DNA of 8,573 nucleotides from Methanomicrobiales archaeon (GTDB taxonomy: Archaea > Halobacteriota > Methanomicrobia > Methanomicrobiales > Methanoculleaceae). The stretch covers positions 1-8,573 of the forward strand of contig JAGVUK010000287.1 of the NCBI GenBank assembly GCA_019136335.1. The letters run 5' to 3'. Each line of letters starts with the position of its first letter. Within the stretch, counting starts at the first letter, position 1. A program made the position numbers and the translations under genes. Below, piece by piece: positions 7,296-8,573 of the stretch. Below the pieces are notes generated by a model that saw nothing but the letters and a program-made list of their open reading frames with translations, was not told the DNA's origin and did not search any database.

Positions 7296-7850
7296 TCACC
7301 GTTGCCGCGCAGCCGCGGCCTCCACCTTCCCGCCGCCGGCCTCCTCGAGTTTCTCAAGCGACGCCCTGATGAACGCAGGGATGTCGTCGGGGTTCCTGCT
7401 CGAGACCAGGCTGCCGTCGACCACCACCTCACGGTCGACGTACTCCGCACCGGCGTTTTTGATGTCCTGGGCGATGGACTTCCAGCCGGTGATCCGGCGG
7501 CCCTCGAGGACCTGCGCCGTGATCAGGAGCTGGGGCGCGTGGCATATGGCGAGGACCGGTTTGCCGCTCCGGACGAACGCCCGCACAAACTCCACGGGCG
7601 CATCGTGGGCCCGGAGTTTGTCGGGCGAGTAGCCGCCGGGTATGAAGAGCGCGTCAAATTCGTCCGCCGATACGTCGGCAGCGGCACGGTCGACGATGAC
7701 CTCCGCCTCTCCCTTCTTACCGCGGACGGTTTCTCCGGCGGAGAGGCCGACGTGGACGAGATCGTGGCCGGCCCCCCAAAACGCCTCCGCGGGTTTTGTG
7801 TACTCGATATCCTCGAACATATCCGTTATCAGGACTGCTATTCTGCTCAT
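7296..7850 (-). CDS. DJ-1/PfpI family protein (class I glutamine amidotransferase-like)
   Basis: This 184-residue protein matches the PfpI/YhbO branch of the DJ-1 superfamily, described variously as intracellular proteases or protein and nucleotide deglycases that act in stress protection. The nucleophile elbow AICHAPQLL contains Cys103 followed by His104, and the conserved Glu13 lies in MFEDIEY, the equivalent of Glu12 in Pyrococcus PH1704. The PGGYSPDKLR loop (71-80) and the C-terminal SRNPDDIPAF block (151-160) are also typical. The length is normal and there is no signal peptide. ATG 7850 is preferred because AAGGA (7857-7861) sits 6 nt upstream; ATG 7856 would directly abut that site, and an open frame further upstream to 7967 runs through the promoter. 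The exact substrate is not determined by sequence. Confidence 0.9.
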   Translation of the reverse strand: MSRIAVLITDMFEDIEYTKPAEAFWGAGHDLVHVGLSAGETVRGKKGEAEVIVDRAAADVSADEFDALFIPGGYSPDKLRAHDAPVEFVRAFVRSGKPVLAICHAPQLLITAQVLEGRRITGWKSIAQDIKNAGAEYVDREVVVDGSLVSSRNPDDIPAFIRASLEKLEEAGGGKVEAAAARQR

Positions 7851-7906
7851 CGTCATTCCTTCCCGGACCGGATCTCTGGCCCGGCTACTGTGGAGCCCCT
7901 CCGGGG

Positions 7907-7914
7907 GATATAAT
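7907..7914 (-). promoter_or_regulatory. TATA box for the PfpI gene
   Basis: The minus strand reads ATTATATC in a GC-rich setting. It implies a transcription start near 7885 and a leader of about 35 nt containing the AAGGA ribosome site, which agrees with the chosen start at 7850. Confidence 0.55.
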
Positions 7915-7965
7915 GTTACCGGCGGGGTCCGGGCTATCCGCCCCTGCGGCCTTCCTGAGGGCGCC

Positions 7966-7986
7966 AAAAGGATATCTATACCTTTT
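7966..7986. repeat. Inverted repeat next to the ATPase TATA box
   Basis: AAAAGG (7966-7971) and CCTTTT (7981-7986) are exact reverse complements with a 9-nt AT-rich spacer. The right arm overlaps the TATA box at 7983-7990. The position at the BRE/TATA site of a divergent intergenic region suits a repressor operator controlling the ATPase, though the arms are short. Confidence 0.4.
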
Positions 7987-7990
7987 TATA
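7983..7990 (+). promoter_or_regulatory. TATA box for the P-type ATPase
   Basis: TTTTTATA lies about 27 nt before the ATG at 8014. There is no Shine-Dalgarno sequence between them, so the transcript is probably leaderless. Confidence 0.6.
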
Positions 7991-8013
7991 GCCCGGCGCA
8001 GAACCGGAAAAGT

Positions 8014-8573
8014 ATGATCGTGCCGACTCAGGACCGGGGCGAGGATCTGCCCGGAGGAGGAAGGGCGCCGCCCGAATGGCATACCCTCTTTCCGGAGGAG
8101 GTCCGGCGCGAGCTCGGCACCGGCCCGCGAGGCCTCTCCGCGGATGAGGCGGAGGCCCGGCTGAAGCGCTATGGGGAGAACGTCCTCCAGGAGGAGGAAC
8201 GGGAGACACGCCTCCAGGTCTTTCTGCGGCAGTTTGCGAGCATCCTGATCGTCATCCTGATCGTTGCGGCGGCGATTTCGTTCTTCGTCGGCGAAGCCCA
8301 GGACGCCGCCGCCATCCTCATCATCGTCGTCTTGAACGCCATACTCGGATACTCCCAGGAATGGCAGGCCGGGGAGGCGATCGAGGCGTTGCGGCAGATG
8401 CTTGTCCAGCGGGCCGTGGTCGTCCGCGACGGGAAGCAGCAGAAGATCGACGCATCCGGGATCGTGCCGGGGGATCTCGTCGCCCTTGAGATGGGGGATC
8501 GGGTGCCCGCCGACCTCGCGCTCGTCGAGGCGACGTCGCTTGAGGTGGACGAGGCGCCGCTGACGGGGGAGTC
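8014..8573 (+). CDS. P2-type cation-transporting ATPase, N-terminal part (cut by the window edge)
   Basis: About 186 codons are visible before the sequence ends. The N-terminal cytoplasmic segment has the cation-ATPase N domain: EWHTLFPEEVRRELG, then GLSADEAEARLKRYGENVL at about 41-59. Two membrane helices follow at about 75-92 (ASILIVILIVAAAISFFV) and 96-113 (DAAAILIIVVLNAILGYS). The actuator domain comes next, with VVVRDGKQQKIDASGIVPGD and GDRVPADLAL, ending at the TGES motif (PLTGES) at the window edge. This arrangement is that of P2A Ca2+ (SERCA/PMR1-like) or related Na+/K+ and H+ pumps, which couple ATP hydrolysis to ion export. Ion specificity depends on M4-M6, outside the window. The ATG at 8014 fits the TATA box upstream. 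The phosphorylation motif DKTGT should lie further right. Confidence 0.92.
   Translation, partial: MIVPTQDRGEDLPGGGRAPPEWHTLFPEEVRRELGTGPRGLSADEAEARLKRYGENVLQEEERETRLQVFLRQFASILIVILIVAAAISFFVGEAQDAAAILIIVVLNAILGYSQEWQAGEAIEALRQMLVQRAVVVRDGKQQKIDASGIVPGDLVALEMGDRVPADLALVEATSLEVDEAPLTGE

Noticed and set aside
7229..7450. Upstream extension of the membrane HEAT protein by 74 residues
   Set aside because: The extension overlaps the 3' part of the PfpI gene, is Arg/Ser/Trp-rich, and lies before a TATA-like box that places the transcript start near 7232.
1..8573. CRISPR array, insertion sequence, phage or plasmid functions
   Set aside because: No regularly spaced repeats, transposase, integrase or replication-initiator sequence is seen; the tRNA-Leu shows no duplicated 3' end or adjacent integrase that would mark an integration site.

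Overview
The window looks like a high-GC chromosome segment from a methanogenic euryarchaeon, most likely Methanomicrobiales and perhaps Methanoculleus; the genus is a guess from overall sequence character. Archaeal origin is supported by a family D DNA polymerase large subunit (DP2), AT-rich TATA-type boxes about 25-30 nt before start codons, a tRNA-Leu gene with no encoded CCA, and GGTG/GAGG-type Shine-Dalgarno sites.

Layout, left to right. Positions 1-189 hold no confident gene: a possible leftward promoter, a short direct repeat and a 33-codon open frame in what may be the leader of a gene off the left edge. A minus-strand tRNA-Leu(CAA) follows at 189-271. An alpha/beta hydrolase of the hormone-sensitive-lipase type (315-1181, minus) sits 9 nt downstream of the natural stop of the DP2 gene (1191-5100, minus). 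DP2 carries a 165-residue mini-intein placed directly before its catalytic Asp-Gly-Asp motif. Its 3' end is broken by a 46-bp tandem duplication (1257-1349), which shifts the frame just before the last 21 residues, including a PIP-box-like tail.

To the right, 5101-5474 contains a small frameshifted plus-strand gene of unknown function. Two minus-strand HEAT-repeat genes follow in tandem: a soluble protein of five to six repeats (5475-5996) and, upstream of it, a protein with four membrane segments and about nine repeats (6023-7228). A PfpI/DJ-1 family protein (7296-7850, minus) is divergent from a P2-type cation ATPase (8014 to the right edge, plus).

The DP2-esterase pair and the two HEAT genes look like separate short operons. 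The region is mostly housekeeping. The points that most deserve a second look are the duplication at the DP2 3' end, the unusual intein C-terminus (Gly-Gln rather than His-Asn), the frameshifted small gene, and the inverted repeats at two of the promoters.
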